From NCBI GenBank assembly GCA_026168805.1, contig JAPFDS010000010.1, positions 88,917-152,916 on the forward strand: DNA of 64,000 nucleotides, written 5' to 3'. The notes under the pieces are model-generated. The model was not told the origin of the DNA. It was given only the letters and a program-made list of their open reading frames with translations, and did no database searches. The first letter of the stretch is position 1. Every line of letters starts with the position of its first letter. The DNA comes from Caryophanales bacterium. Its GTDB lineage: Bacteria; Bacillota; Bacilli; Bacillales; Amphibacillaceae. This document shows positions 25,060 to 36,905 of this stretch, piece by piece. The position numbers and the translations under genes were made by a program.

Positions 25060-25194
25060 TTATAAATTGATCACGCTAATTGTTGTACCAATAGCAAAAA
25101 TTAGTACGAAAAATACAAAAGAAACAGTAAACCCTTTAATGGAATCAACTACGTCATTATTTTTTGATTGTGGATCTTGTTCAAATTTATTCAT
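25060..25194 (-). CDS. yqzM: YqzM-like small membrane protein
   Basis: A 44-aa protein, MNKFEQDPQSKNNDVVDSIK..., with one membrane helix (TVSFVFFVLIFAIGTTISVI). The ATG at 25194 has GGAGGGG upstream, and the gene lies between comEC and holA on the minus strand, exactly where yqzM lies in B. subtilis. The function is unknown. Confidence 0.8.
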   Translation of the reverse strand: MNKFEQDPQSKNNDVVDSIKGFTVSFVFFVLIFAIGTTISVINL

Positions 25195-25493
25195 GTTTAC
25201 CCCTCCCATTTCACATTCATTATAATCTATTTGATTAAAAAAATCTACTATGAATCATTATAAAGATGGAAATTTCATCTAAAAAGGTCGTTCCCAACAG
25301 TTTACAAGCATATTTTACGGGAATAACGGTCAATATAAGGTATATCATTTAAAGGTCAGTAGCCTAGGACTGAGCCTTTGGATGTTTATATAGATTAGGG
25401 GGGATGTTGGCAAAACCATTCCCTCCTTTTTCTTGCTTAAAAAGCAGATTCATCTTACCATAAGCTTACGTGAAAATAAAGGGGTTGGAATAA
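25195..25493. other. Non-coding region between yqzM and holA with an orphan terminator
   Basis: No gene was seen. A G-rich/C-rich hairpin (GGGGGGATG / CATTCCCTCC, 25397-25431) followed by TTTTTCTT reads on the plus strand about 60 bp before holA, although nothing recognisable ends there. See findings. Confidence 0.5.
25397..25433 (+). terminator. Terminator-like hairpin ahead of holA
   Basis: GGGGGGATG pairs with CATTCCCTCC (one bulge), with loop TTGGCAAAAC, followed by TTTTTCTT. It is either the end of a short RNA starting near 25300 or a late terminator for the comE operon. Confidence 0.6.
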
Positions 25494-26510
25494 ATGACCT
25501 ATTTTAAAGCAATGAAAGATATATCCAATCAAACAATTGCCCCATTATATGTATTATATGGCTCTGAATCCTATTTTATGCAAAATATTCAGCAACAATT
25601 AAAGAAATATGTTCTTGAAGATGAAAATGATACGGTTTCTACATATGATTTAGAGGAAACACCAATCGAAGAGGTCATAACAGACGCAGAAACGTATCCG
25701 TTTTTTAGCACGAAGAAACTTATTATAGCTACGAACGCCACGTTTTTAACAGCCCAGCGTCCGTCTAGTTCAGCCGTTACACACAACATTGAAAGACTAG
25801 AAGAATACATCCAACAACCTGTGGATTACAGTGTGATTGTACTTGTCACACAACAAGAAAAACTAGATAATCGTAAAAAAATCACCAAGCAAATTTCTAA
25901 ACATGCTACGATGATTCCTTGTACACCGATTCGTTCCAATGAGTTACGTAAATGGGTGCAGCAAGTCGCTTCCGATTTACATGTGAACATTGCGTCTGAT
26001 GCGTACGAAGTGTTCGAACGGGATGAAGAAATACATTTATTCAGTTTACAAAATGAACTGCAAAAGCTCGCCTTATATGTAGGTGAAGGAGGAACTGTTA
26101 CGAAAGAAATAGCCGAAGACATTGTGTCGGATTCAAGTTCTAGTTCGTCTTTTCGTCTCGTAGATGCAGTGATTGAAAAAAATGTGAAACAGGTTTTTAC
26201 GATTTATCAGCAATTAATGCAAGCAAAAGAAGAACCCATTGCTATGATTGCACTATTAAGCTTTCAGTTTCGAACGATTTTACAACTGAAAATATTAAAA
26301 GATAAAGGATACCATCAACAAGCCATCCAAAAGAAAATGAAAGCTCATCCTTTCGTCATTCAAATGGCGTACAAGCGTGAACGACGATTTTCGTACCCAT
26401 ATTTGCGCGGAGCCTTGAATGTACTTGCGGAGACAGATGCACAAATAAAGCGTGGAACTGCAGAGAAAGAATTAGCGCTGGAATTAGCCTTATTACAGTT
26501 ATGTCAATAA
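25494..26510 (+). CDS. holA: DNA polymerase III delta subunit
   Basis: 338 aa. The clamp-loader delta subunit opens the beta sliding clamp. Family stretches are PLYVLYGSESYFMQ, the central FSTKKLIIATNATF, and the C-terminal ALLSFQFRTILQLKILKDKGY...KMKAHPFVIQ. ATG 25494 follows AAAGGGGTTGG. It converges on rpsT across a shared terminator. Confidence 0.95.
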   Translation: MTYFKAMKDISNQTIAPLYVLYGSESYFMQNIQQQLKKYVLEDENDTVSTYDLEETPIEEVITDAETYPFFSTKKLIIATNATFLTAQRPSSSAVTHNIERLEEYIQQPVDYSVIVLVTQQEKLDNRKKITKQISKHATMIPCTPIRSNELRKWVQQVASDLHVNIASDAYEVFERDEEIHLFSLQNELQKLALYVGEGGTVTKEIAEDIVSDSSSSSSFRLVDAVIEKNVKQVFTIYQQLMQAKEEPIAMIALLSFQFRTILQLKILKDKGYHQQAIQKKMKAHPFVIQMAYKRERRFSYPYLRGALNVLAETDAQIKRGTAEKELALELALLQLCQ

Positions 26511-26528
26511 GATCGATTGGTTAAACAA

Positions 26529-26568
26529 TAAAAAAACGATTCCCATATGAAGTGGGGATCGTTTTTTT
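26529..26568. terminator. Bidirectional terminator between holA and rpsT
   Basis: AAAAAACGATTCCC and GGGGATCGTTTTTTT form a stem with A-run before and T-run after, so it works for both converging genes. Confidence 0.9.
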
Positions 26569-26573
26569 GTTGT

Positions 26574-26840
26574 TTATGCACCAAGTTGTTTAATTTTAAG
26601 AGCTAATCTTGATTTTTGGCGATTACCATTGTTTCTATGGATAATTCCACGTTGTACCGTTCTATCTATTTTTTGAGAAACATCTTGGAATGCCTGTTTA
26701 GCTCCATCAAGATCATTCGCATCAATTAAAGTTTCTACGTTTTTGATAGAAGAGCGCATTTCTGATTTAAACTGTTGGTTTTGTGCTCTCTTTTTATTAT
26801 TCGTATTTACACGCTTAATAGCAGATTTGAGATTTGCCAT
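26574..26840 (-). CDS. rpsT: 30S ribosomal protein S20
   Basis: 88 aa, MANLKSAIKRVNTNNKKRAQNQQFKS..., basic and helical, ending RLALKIKQLGA. ATG 26840 has AGGAGGTGG upstream; the open frame to 26885 is not used. It is monocistronic and opposed to its neighbours, as in B. subtilis. Confidence 0.97.
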   Translation of the reverse strand: MANLKSAIKRVNTNNKKRAQNQQFKSEMRSSIKNVETLIDANDLDGAKQAFQDVSQKIDRTVQRGIIHRNNGNRQKSRLALKIKQLGA

Positions 26841-27007
26841 TGTGCCACCTCCTATGCTGGAAACATTCCCTTTGGTAGGGAACAACTGTTATTTTATCAA
26901 AAGCTTGTTTAAAATACAATTGTTTTATTTCAAAATACATGATTTTTATCTAAATGGAGCACGATAGAACTATATTTAAAACTTTGAGTGAAAGGAAGAA
27001 AATATGT

Positions 27008-28099
27008 ATGCCTTCAAATAAACAACCATTTATTCGTACAGATTTAGCTGTCGAAGCTCGTGATATGTATGTAAAAGAAGAAGAACAAGAAACATCGATT
27101 AAAGGTGTCCAATCAACCGAGCGAGAAGAGTCAGGTGTGAAACTCGTACATGTGTCTATTGATGAACAGGGAGAGCAAGCGGTCGGGAAGAAAGCTGGAA
27201 CGTATATTACGTTACATACGGAAAGTGTGAAAAAACAAGATTCGTCTAGTCAAATTGCCGCAGCGAAAATCCTCACGCGTGAATTACAACACCTCCTGAA
27301 AGAAAACAAAGTAAAAGAGGACGATGTTGGTCTGATTGTTGGGCTTGGAAATTACAATGTGACCCCTGATGCATTAGGGCCTATGACCCTCGAAAATATC
27401 CTAGTGACCAATCATTTATTTGAATTGGAACATGAGAAAGTATCTAGTGGGTATCGTCCAGTGGGAGCCATTTCCCCAGGTGTAATGGGAACAACGGGGA
27501 TGGAAACAAGTGATGTGATTCATGGTGTCATTCATACATTTAAACCAGATTTTATTATCGCCGTTGATGCGTTAGCTTCAAGATCGATTGAACGGGTAAA
27601 TGAAACGATTCAACTTACCGATACAGGAATTCATCCAGGATCAGGAGTAGGAAACAAACGGAAAGAATTGAGTAAAGAGACACTAGGAATACCAGTACTT
27701 GCAATTGGTGTCCCAACAGTAGTTGATGCAGTGACAATTACGACGGATACGATTGACTTGTTATTAAAGTACTTTGGGAGAAAGTGGAAGGAAAAAGACG
27801 ATGCCTCCAATCGGTTAGTTCCTTCGAGTATGTCTTTTGGGATGAAAAAGCTAGATGAATCCGATTTACCCGAAGAGAAAGAACGCGAAACAATCTTAGG
27901 AATGGTAGGAACATTAACCGATGAAGAAAAAAGGTTATTCATCCAAGAAGCATTAACATCCAGTGGTCAAAACTTTATTGTAACCCCGAAAGAAGTCGAT
28001 CAGTTTATGAATGATATGGCTTCTTTAATTGCACAAGGAATGAATGCTGCTTTACATGAAGCCGTTTCTATAGAGAATGCATCTACCTATTCGAGATAG
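27008..28099 (+). CDS. gpr: GPR, germination protease for small acid-soluble spore proteins
   Basis: 363 aa. GPR is made as a zymogen in the forespore, cleaves itself near its N-terminus, and degrades SASPs at germination. The N-terminus FIRTDLAVEARDM contains the known processing region. Other conserved parts are GLGNYNVTPDALGP, GVMGTTGMETSD and AVDALASRSIERVN. ATG 27008 (MPSNKQPF) has AAAGGAAG ten bases upstream; the frame runs open to 26954 but without homology. In B. subtilis it is sigma-F/G dependent. Confidence 0.95.
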   Translation: MPSNKQPFIRTDLAVEARDMYVKEEEQETSIKGVQSTEREESGVKLVHVSIDEQGEQAVGKKAGTYITLHTESVKKQDSSSQIAAAKILTRELQHLLKENKVKEDDVGLIVGLGNYNVTPDALGPMTLENILVTNHLFELEHEKVSSGYRPVGAISPGVMGTTGMETSDVIHGVIHTFKPDFIIAVDALASRSIERVNETIQLTDTGIHPGSGVGNKRKELSKETLGIPVLAIGVPTVVDAVTITTDTIDLLLKYFGRKWKEKDDASNRLVPSSMSFGMKKLDESDLPEEKERETILGMVGTLTDEEKRLFIQEALTSSGQNFIVTPKEVDQFMNDMASLIAQGMNAALHEAVSIENASTYSR

Positions 28100-28174
28100 A
28101 ATCTAAAAAGATTGGTCTATCTCTCATCTACCGCTCATAGAGTCGAACATAGACCTATTGAAGGAGATGAGCAG

Positions 28175-29320
28175 ATGGTTCAAAGATTTCAAGCATGGAA
28201 AAGAACACTTCGGGCTTCACGTAAAGGCGCAGTAATCGTTATAAGTATTGTATTACTTTTTATCTGCATTGGTCTGATTACATCTATGAAGCCTGCTTAT
28301 CGTATTTCATCAGATGTATTAACTAAATGGACGGAAGAAATAGACCGCTCCATGTTTTTACACGTTTTAGGCATGGAAAGCCGTTTATTTCAGGAGCATT
28401 TAGAGCAGACTGAAGATGATGTACCGAGAACGTCTGAAATGCTTTTACAATTAGCAACAAGTATAAAAGTAGATGATCCAAGAACATTTTTAGGAGGCGA
28501 ACTTCCAGGCTTCAATACGTTTGGCGACACCATTATTGTTGCTGGAGAAGGAACAGATTATACGAACTTATCAACTGAATCTTCGCCTCCTTTAAAACAT
28601 GTGTTGGAAGAAAGAGATGCCATTATGGAAGAGTCGACAGAAGAAGTTGAACCTTCCGTTGTGGAAGGGAAGGAAGTCGTGTTTTTATACAATACACACA
28701 ACCGGGAGTCATTTTTACCTCATTTACCAGACGTGACAGATCCGGATAAAGCCTTCCATAAAGAAGTGAATATTGGAAAGGTAAGTGAGCGATTTGCTAA
28801 GCGTATAGGATCTGAAGGTATTGGCTCCCAAGTAGATGATACCGATATTATGAATGTGTTGAATGAAAAGGATTGGACATATAGTCAGTCTTATCAAGCA
28901 TCACGTCCTGTAGTTGAAGAAGCGATCGGAAATAACAAGGACATTGAATATGTATTTGATTTTCACCGTGATAGTTTACCAAGAAAACAAACAACAAAAG
29001 AAATTGATGGAGTCCCTCATGCAAAAATATTGTTTGTCGTTGGAGCAGAATTCCCCACCTTTGAAGAAAACTTAGCGCTTGCCACCGAGTTACATTATTT
29101 AATAGAAGAGGAATATCCTGGGCTTAGTCGAGGCGTCTTGACAAAAGAAGGGGCAGGAACGAATGGAGTATTTAATCAGGATGTGTTAGATAAAGCTTTA
29201 CTCATCGAATTTGGCGGATATGATAATACATTAGAAGAGCTATACCGAACATCAGATATTCTTGCAGAGATATTTAGTACCTATTACTGGGATGCGTTGG
29301 AAGATACTTCTAAAGAATGA
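28175..29320 (+). CDS. spoIIP: SpoIIP, sporulation cell-wall hydrolase
   Basis: 381 aa from ATG 28175 with GAAGGAGATG upstream; the frame extends to TTG 28112. One membrane helix (AVIVISIVLLFICIGLI, about 19-38) is followed by an extracellular amidase/endopeptidase domain: VVFLYNTHNRESFLP with the zinc histidine and glutamate, YVFDFHRDSLPR, and LLIEFGGYDNT. With SpoIID and SpoIIM it thins septal peptidoglycan and drives engulfment. The gap after gpr holds a hairpin (GAGATAGA / TCTATCTC) without a U-run. Confidence 0.95.
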   Translation: MVQRFQAWKRTLRASRKGAVIVISIVLLFICIGLITSMKPAYRISSDVLTKWTEEIDRSMFLHVLGMESRLFQEHLEQTEDDVPRTSEMLLQLATSIKVDDPRTFLGGELPGFNTFGDTIIVAGEGTDYTNLSTESSPPLKHVLEERDAIMEESTEEVEPSVVEGKEVVFLYNTHNRESFLPHLPDVTDPDKAFHKEVNIGKVSERFAKRIGSEGIGSQVDDTDIMNVLNEKDWTYSQSYQASRPVVEEAIGNNKDIEYVFDFHRDSLPRKQTTKEIDGVPHAKILFVVGAEFPTFEENLALATELHYLIEEEYPGLSRGVLTKEGAGTNGVFNQDVLDKALLIEFGGYDNTLEELYRTSDILAEIFSTYYWDALEDTSKE

Positions 29321-29335
29321 TTGGAGGATACATGT

Positions 29336-29623
29336 ATGCGTATGTTGCTATTGTTGTTTATTAGTTTGACTATCTTTTTGGCAGGAATGGTTTTTGGCGG
29401 GAAAGAACAAGTTGGAAAAGACAATCCCACGTTACAAATGGTAGAGGGAGTAGATCCCTCACATCAAGTACATGTTGGTGAAGTAGAGACGATGCAGGAA
29501 CCTTCAGCGATGAATTTCACTCAAAAAACAGCCTCTTTTTTAGAGGGAGCCGTTGAAGGGATATATGATGTGATCGTTACAATTTTGTACGAAATTGCCT
29601 CGATATTCTTTAGTATTGTATAA
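29336..29623 (+). CDS. yqxA: YqxA-like protein (DUF3679)
   Basis: 95 aa from ATG 29336 with GGAGG eight bases upstream. An N-terminal membrane segment (MLLLLFISLTIFLAGMVFG) and a hydrophobic C-terminal helix (IYDVIVTILYEIASIFFSIV) flank a polar middle part. Position after spoIIP supports the yqxA assignment; the function is unknown. Confidence 0.8.
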   Translation: MRMLLLLFISLTIFLAGMVFGGKEQVGKDNPTLQMVEGVDPSHQVHVGEVETMQEPSAMNFTQKTASFLEGAVEGIYDVIVTILYEIASIFFSIV

Positions 29624-29728
29624 TATGTGTTAATATAGATGAGATGTGTACGTGTCGTACGTTCACGAAAGAATAGACGACATTCAAAATTGAATATCAT
29701 AGAATTTATTGGTATAATTATTACTTAA

Positions 29729-29847
29729 GTGAGTGAATTTTATAATTACCAAACTCAGCTGTATCAATACAACATGTAGATTCGAAAGGTTTAAAGAAAC
29801 TACATGTTGAAGTGACATAGCGTAAAATACGTATTATGAAATTCACT
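29729..29847 (+). repeat. Palindromic repeat family 1, copy 1
   Basis: The ends are inverted (GTGAATTT..ATAAT at the left, ATTATGAAATTCAC at the right), and an inner inverted pair AACATGTAG / CTACATGTT closes the hairpin. It matches copy 2 and the reverse complement of copy 3 along its whole length, including the block CGTAAAATACGTATTATGAA. There is no coding capacity. Confidence 0.9.
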
Positions 29848-29886
29848 ATAGAAACGGGAACACGAAATAGAGAAATGGAACTAGAT

Positions 29887-30003
29887 GAGTGAAGTTCATA
29901 ATTACCAAAATCAGCTATGCCAATACAGCATGTAGTTACGAATGCTTTAACGGAACTACAGACGTGCGTGAAATGGCGTAAAATACGTATTATGAAATTC
30001 ACT
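29887..30003 (+). repeat. Palindromic repeat family 1, copy 2
   Basis: Same orientation as copy 1 and somewhat more diverged in the inner arms (GCATGTAGTTACG / CGGAACTACAGACG). It shares TGGCGTAAAATACGTATTA and the ATGAAATTCACT end. It lies between copy 1 and lepA. Confidence 0.9.
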
Positions 30004-30029
30004 AAGATGAGTAGGAGTGGGACGAACTG

Positions 30030-31838
30030 ATGGTAGAAAATCAAAGGAACGTGCGAAATTTTTCGATTATCGCTCATATTGACCACGGGAAATCAACATT
30101 AGCGGATCGTATTTTAGAAAATACAAAAGCATTAAGTCAAAGAGAAATGAAAGAGCAGTTTTTAGATGGAATGGATTTAGAAAGAGAACGTGGAATTACG
30201 ATTAAACTAAATGCCGTCCAGCTCGAATATGCAAGTACGTCAGGTGAAGATTACATCTTTCATTTGATTGATACACCGGGACACGTAGACTTCACATACG
30301 AAGTTTCTCGTAGTTTAGCAGCGTGTGAAGGAGCTATTTTAGTTGTCGATGCTGCTCAAGGTATTGAAGCACAGACGTTAGCAAACGTATATCTAGCATT
30401 AGATAACGAATTAGAAATCATTCCAGTTATTAATAAAATAGATTTACCTAATGCGGATACGGAAGCCGTTACGCAAGAATTAGTAGACGTCATCGGCATT
30501 GACCCTGACGATGTGATTTTAGCTTCAGCAAAAGCGAATATTGGAATTGAGGATATTTTAGAACGTATTGTAGAACGTATTCCTCCTCCAGCGGGAAGTG
30601 ATGACGAACCGTTAAAAGCACTTGTGTTTGATTCACTCTATGATTCTTACAGAGGGGTTATTGCATATGTGTGTATAAAAGAAGGTACTCTTCGTGTCGG
30701 CGATCATATTAAGATGATGGCAACAGGGAAGAGTTATGAAGTCAATGAGCTTGGAGTGTTTACACCAGCAGAAGTACAAAAAGATGTCTTAACTGTTGGA
30801 GATGTTGGTTACTTAACGGCATCTATGAAAGATGTTAGTGATACACGCGTAGGGGATACGATTACGCTAACGGACAATCCAGCAGAAGAGCCGCTTGAAG
30901 GGTACAGAAGAATGAATCCGATGGTGTTCTGTGGGTTATATCCAGTAGACTCTGACAACTATAACGATTTAAGAGAAGCGCTCGAGCGACTAGAATTGAA
31001 TGATTCAGCCCTTCAATATGAACCTGAGACTTCTCAGGCACTTGGATTCGGTTTCCGAACTGGATTTCTAGGATTACTACATATGGAAATTATTCAAGAA
31101 CGAATTGAGCGGGAGTTTAATATTGATCTAATTACTACTGCACCAAGTGTTATTTATGAAGTTGAAAAGACAGATCATACTGTATTGCATGTAGATAACC
31201 CTACATTTATGCCAGAAAGAGAAGTCATTGAAGAAATAAGAGAACCATTTGTAGAAGCGAAAATAATGGTTCCAAATGATTTCGTCGGGCCTGTCATGGA
31301 ACTTTGCCAAAGAAAACGTGGGCAGTTTAAAGATATGCAGTATTTAGATGATATACGCGTAAATGTCATCTATGATATCCCTTTGTCAGAAATTGTGTAT
31401 GACTTCTTCGATCAGTTGAAGTCCCAAACAAAAGGATATGCTTCGTTAGATTATGACTTTATTGGAAATTTACCATCAGATTTAGTGAAAATGGATATCT
31501 TATTACACGGTGATCCAATTGATGCTTTGTCAATGATTGTACACAAAGACTTTGCCCATGAGCGGGGAAAACAAATCGTGGAAAAGCTTAAAGACTTAAT
31601 ACCACGTCAGCAGTTCGAAGTTCCCATTCAAGCAGCGATTGGAAATAACATTGTCTCTCGTTCAAACATTAAAGCGGTACGTAAAGATGTAACGGCAAAA
31701 TTATATGGTGGGGACGTCACAAGAAAACGTAAATTACTCGAGAAACAAAAAGAAGGTAAAAAACGTATGAAGATGGTCGGATCGGTAGAAATTCCTCAAG
31801 AAGCATTCATGGCTGTATTAAAACTTGGAGATGACTAA
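30030..31838 (+). CDS. lepA: Elongation factor 4 (LepA/EF4)
   Basis: 602 aa. A ribosome-dependent GTPase acting in translation and 30S maturation. G motifs are [21 protein letters not shown] and NKIDLP. EF-G-like domains follow and the LepA-specific C-terminus holds [42 protein letters not shown] 30030 follows GTAGGAGTGG. The gene normally next in B. subtilis, hemW/hemN, is absent. Confidence 0.97.
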   Translation: MVENQRNVRNFSIIAHIDHGKSTLADRILENTKALSQREMKEQFLDGMDLERERGITIKLNAVQLEYASTSGEDYIFHLIDTPGHVDFTYEVSRSLAACEGAILVVDAAQGIEAQTLANVYLALDNELEIIPVINKIDLPNADTEAVTQELVDVIGIDPDDVILASAKANIGIEDILERIVERIPPPAGSDDEPLKALVFDSLYDSYRGVIAYVCIKEGTLRVGDHIKMMATGKSYEVNELGVFTPAEVQKDVLTVGDVGYLTASMKDVSDTRVGDTITLTDNPAEEPLEGYRRMNPMVFCGLYPVDSDNYNDLREALERLELNDSALQYEPETSQALGFGFRTGFLGLLHMEIIQERIEREFNIDLITTAPSVIYEVEKTDHTVLHVDNPTFMPEREVIEEIREPFVEAKIMVPNDFVGPVMELCQRKRGQFKDMQYLDDIRVNVIYDIPLSEIVYDFFDQLKSQTKGYASLDYDFIGNLPSDLVKMDILLHGDPIDALSMIVHKDFAHERGKQIVEKLKDLIPRQQFEVPIQAAIGNNIVSRSNIKAVRKDVTAKLYGGDVTRKRKLLEKQKEGKKRMKMVGSVEIPQEAFMAVLKLGDD

Positions 31839-31868
31839 AACTGTGATTGTATAAATGTGGAATCTTGA

Positions 31869-31919
31869 ACGAGTATTGTATATTTCGGAGTCATTCCCGA
31901 ACATACAATACTCGTTTTT
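31869..31919 (+). terminator. Terminator after lepA
   Basis: ACGAGTATTGTAT and ATACAATACTCGT form a 13-bp stem, extended by TCGG/CCGA, followed by TTTTTA. Confidence 0.9.
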
Positions 31920-31960
31920 AGATCGATGAAAAAAGATTTAACCAATTTTGATCAATTTTA

Positions 31961-31989
31961 TTGACAAAAATTTATAGGTTTGATAATTT
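31961..31989 (+). promoter_or_regulatory. Sigma-A-type promoter of the hrcA operon
   Basis: -35 TTGACA at 31961-31966, a 17-base spacer, then -10 TAATTT at 31984-31989 (GATAAT overlaps it). The CIRCE operator begins five bases downstream. Confidence 0.8.
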
Positions 31990-31993
31990 AATA

Positions 31994-32020
31994 TTAGCAC
32001 TCAAGAGAGTGGAGTGCTAA
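31994..32020 (+). promoter_or_regulatory. CIRCE operator (HrcA binding site)
   Basis: TTAGCACTC, nine bases, GAGTGCTAA: a perfect match to the CIRCE consensus, placed just after the promoter and before the hrcA ribosome site GAGGAGG. HrcA, kept active by GroEL, represses here. Confidence 0.97.
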
Positions 32021-32035
32021 TGAGGAGGGATCATC

Positions 32036-33067
32036 ATGTTATCCGATAGACAATTAGTTGTTTTTAGGGCGATTATTGATGATTTCATAGCATCTGCGCA
32101 ACCTGTTGGCTCGCGCTCAATTTCTGAAAAAGAACATATAACCGTAAGTCCAGCAACGATTCGAAATATTATGGCTGAATTAGAAGAAGTGGGCTTTTTA
32201 GAAAAAACACATTCTTCCTCTGGTCGTATACCATCTGAAAAAGGCTATCGGTATTATGTGGACCATGTCATTCAACCATCTATTATTCAACATCAACAAG
32301 TAGATGTCATTAAACACTTGTTGCAAGATGGAATCGTTGAATTTGAGCAAATTGTGCAACTGTCTGCCGAAGTGTTATCCGAACTGACGAATTACACTTC
32401 CATTATTTTAGGGCCACAAATGTTTGAAACAAAGCTGAAACAAATACAAATTGTTCCTTTGTCAAAACATAGTGCGGTCGCTATTTTAGTAACAAATACT
32501 GGACATGTTGAACATCGCTCATTTACGATACCTGAAGAGTATAAAGTGGCGGATTTGGAGAAACTTGTAAACATATTAAATGAACGTTTAAGAGGCGTAC
32601 CTATTGCTCATTTGTCTAGACAATTAGATAATGAATTCTTTATGATGTTACAGCAACACATTCAAGATGTAGATACGTCACTTGGGTATTTAAAAGAAGT
32701 GTTCATGTATGACCAACCTACTAAGCTTTATATAGGTGGTAAGAAAAATGTGTTACGACAACCCGAATTCCATGATATGAATAAACTTTACTCTTTCTAC
32801 TCCATGATGGAGAATGAGCAAGAGATTATCCGCCTATTGACATCCGAAAAGGAAGGTATTAAGGTAACGATTGGTAATGAAAACGAAATCGATGCAATTA
32901 AGGATTTTAGTTTAATTACTGCCACATATTCCTTTGGACAGGATGATTTAGGTACGATTGCCTTACTCGGTCCAACACGTATGGAATATCAAAAAGTGAT
33001 TACTTTGTTACAAGCATTATCTGAAGAAATCACAGATGCTTTGTATATATTTAATACGAAACAATGA
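32036..33067 (+). CDS. hrcA: HrcA, heat-shock repressor
   Basis: 343 aa. N-terminal winged helix (LSDRQLVVFRAIIDDFIASAQPVGSRSI, SPATIRNIMAELEEVGFLEKTHSSSGRIPSEKGYRYYVD) followed by GAF-like dimer domain (VTIGNENE). It represses its own operon through the CIRCE element upstream. First gene of hrcA-grpE-dnaK. Confidence 0.97.
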   Translation: MLSDRQLVVFRAIIDDFIASAQPVGSRSISEKEHITVSPATIRNIMAELEEVGFLEKTHSSSGRIPSEKGYRYYVDHVIQPSIIQHQQVDVIKHLLQDGIVEFEQIVQLSAEVLSELTNYTSIILGPQMFETKLKQIQIVPLSKHSAVAILVTNTGHVEHRSFTIPEEYKVADLEKLVNILNERLRGVPIAHLSRQLDNEFFMMLQQHIQDVDTSLGYLKEVFMYDQPTKLYIGGKKNVLRQPEFHDMNKLYSFYSMMENEQEIIRLLTSEKEGIKVTIGNENEIDAIKDFSLITATYSFGQDDLGTIALLGPTRMEYQKVITLLQALSEEITDALYIFNTKQ

Positions 33068-33162
33068 TTGTAAGTGTTGACTAGTAATGAATGCATTAGT
33101 TTATTTCACTAGTCATTCATGGTATAGTCTACCAGGGTGACTTGAATTAGGAGGTGCGCATG

Positions 33163-35621
<2,459 letters not shown>

Positions 35622-35632
35622 TTGGTAAAAGT

Positions 35633-35671
35633 AAAAGTCAAAGTCAGGTGTATCTTGGCTTTGACTTTTTT
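35633..35671 (+). terminator. Terminator after dnaK
   Basis: AAAAGTCAAAG and CTTTGACTTTT form the stem with T-run TTTTTT after it. Confidence 0.85.
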
Positions 35672-35690
35672 ACGAATTGGAAAGATTTAT

Positions 35691-35719
35691 TTGAATGAAC
35701 GTTCTATTTAGGATAAGAT
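35691..35719 (+). promoter_or_regulatory. Promoter candidate for dnaJ
   Basis: -35 TTGAAT (35691-35696), 17 bases, -10 TAAGAT (35714-35719). It lies between the dnaK terminator and dnaJ. No CIRCE element accompanies it. Confidence 0.6.
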
Positions 35720-35760
35720 GAAAACTATGTGTAATTAGAGTTTCGGGAGAGTGATTTTAA

Positions 35761-36861
35761 TTGAGTAAGCGTGATTATTATGAAATATTAGGCGTAGACA
35801 AAGGCGCTTCGAAACAAGATATACGAAAAGCATATCGACAACTCGCACGAAAATATCACCCAGATGTGAACAAAGAAGAAGGCGCTCAAGATAAGTTCAT
35901 CGAAGCAAAAGAAGCGTATGAAGTACTTAGTGATGAACAAAAGAAAGCACAATATGACCAGTTCGGCCATGCAGGCCCTCAAAGCCAAGGCTTTGGTGGA
36001 GGCGCCCAAGACTTTGGTGGATTCGGTGATATTTTTGATATGTTCTTTGGTGGCGGGGGCAGGTCACAAGACCCAAATGCACCTAGACAAGGAGCAGATC
36101 TTCAATATACGATGACTTTGGATTTTGAAGAAGCTGTTTTTGGAAAAGAAACAGAAATTAAAATACCAACAGAAGAAACATGTGAGACGTGTGATGGTTC
36201 CGGAGCAAAACCTGGAACAAAAGTAGACACATGTTCACATTGTAATGGATCTGGTCAATTAAATGTGGAACAAAATACACCATTCGGAAGAGTTGTGAAC
36301 CGACGAGTGTGTCACCATTGTCAAGGAAAAGGAAAAACAATCAAAGAACCTTGTACAACATGTGGCGGAGATGGAAAAGTTAATAAACGCAAGAGTATAA
36401 AAGTCTCCATCCCAGCTGGAATTAATGAGGGACAACAAATTCGCGTTCCAGGAAGAGGAGAGGCAGGAGAAAATGGTGGCCCTCCAGGAGATTTATACGT
36501 TGTCGTACGCGTGTTAAACCATGACTATTATGAACGTGATGGAGACAACATTTACTGTGAATTACCATTAACATATTCGCAAGCCGCACTCGGGGACGAA
36601 TTGGAAGTACCTACTTTACACGGAAAAGTAAAATTAAAAATCCCTGCTGGAACACAAACAGGTAGAATTTTTAGATTGCGTGGCAAAGGGGTTCCAAATG
36701 TTCACGGACGCGGACATGGAGATCAGCATATTCAAGTAAAAGTCATTACGCCGACCAAACTATCCAAACGTCAAAAAGAATTGTTGCAAGAATTTGATGA
36801 AATTGAAGGGCAAGATGATTCTTTCTTTACCCGTTTCAAGAAAGCATTCAAAGGAGAGTAA
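35761..36861 (+). CDS. dnaJ: DnaJ, Hsp40 co-chaperone
   Basis: 366 aa from TTG 35761. J domain with KYHPDVNK, a Gly/Phe-rich linker ([15 protein letters not shown]), four zinc CxxCxGxG repeats ([32 protein letters not shown]) and the C-terminal substrate-binding domain. It stimulates DnaK ATP hydrolysis. Confidence 0.97.
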   Translation: MSKRDYYEILGVDKGASKQDIRKAYRQLARKYHPDVNKEEGAQDKFIEAKEAYEVLSDEQKKAQYDQFGHAGPQSQGFGGGAQDFGGFGDIFDMFFGGGGRSQDPNAPRQGADLQYTMTLDFEEAVFGKETEIKIPTEETCETCDGSGAKPGTKVDTCSHCNGSGQLNVEQNTPFGRVVNRRVCHHCQGKGKTIKEPCTTCGGDGKVNKRKSIKVSIPAGINEGQQIRVPGRGEAGENGGPPGDLYVVVRVLNHDYYERDGDNIYCELPLTYSQAALGDELEVPTLHGKVKLKIPAGTQTGRIFRLRGKGVPNVHGRGHGDQHIQVKVITPTKLSKRQKELLQEFDEIEGQDDSFFTRFKKAFKGE

Positions 36862-36905
36862 CCATACTCACATCCACTATGTCGATTAGAAATGAGTGAA
36901 GAAAT

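Larger units (their letters stand above)
29624..30029. other. Gene-free region upstream of lepA occupied by two palindromic repeats
   Basis: It contains two copies (29729-29847 and 29887-30003) of the ~119-bp palindromic repeat described below, 39 bp apart. The second ends 26 bp before the lepA ATG, so it lies in the lepA leader. Confidence 0.8.
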
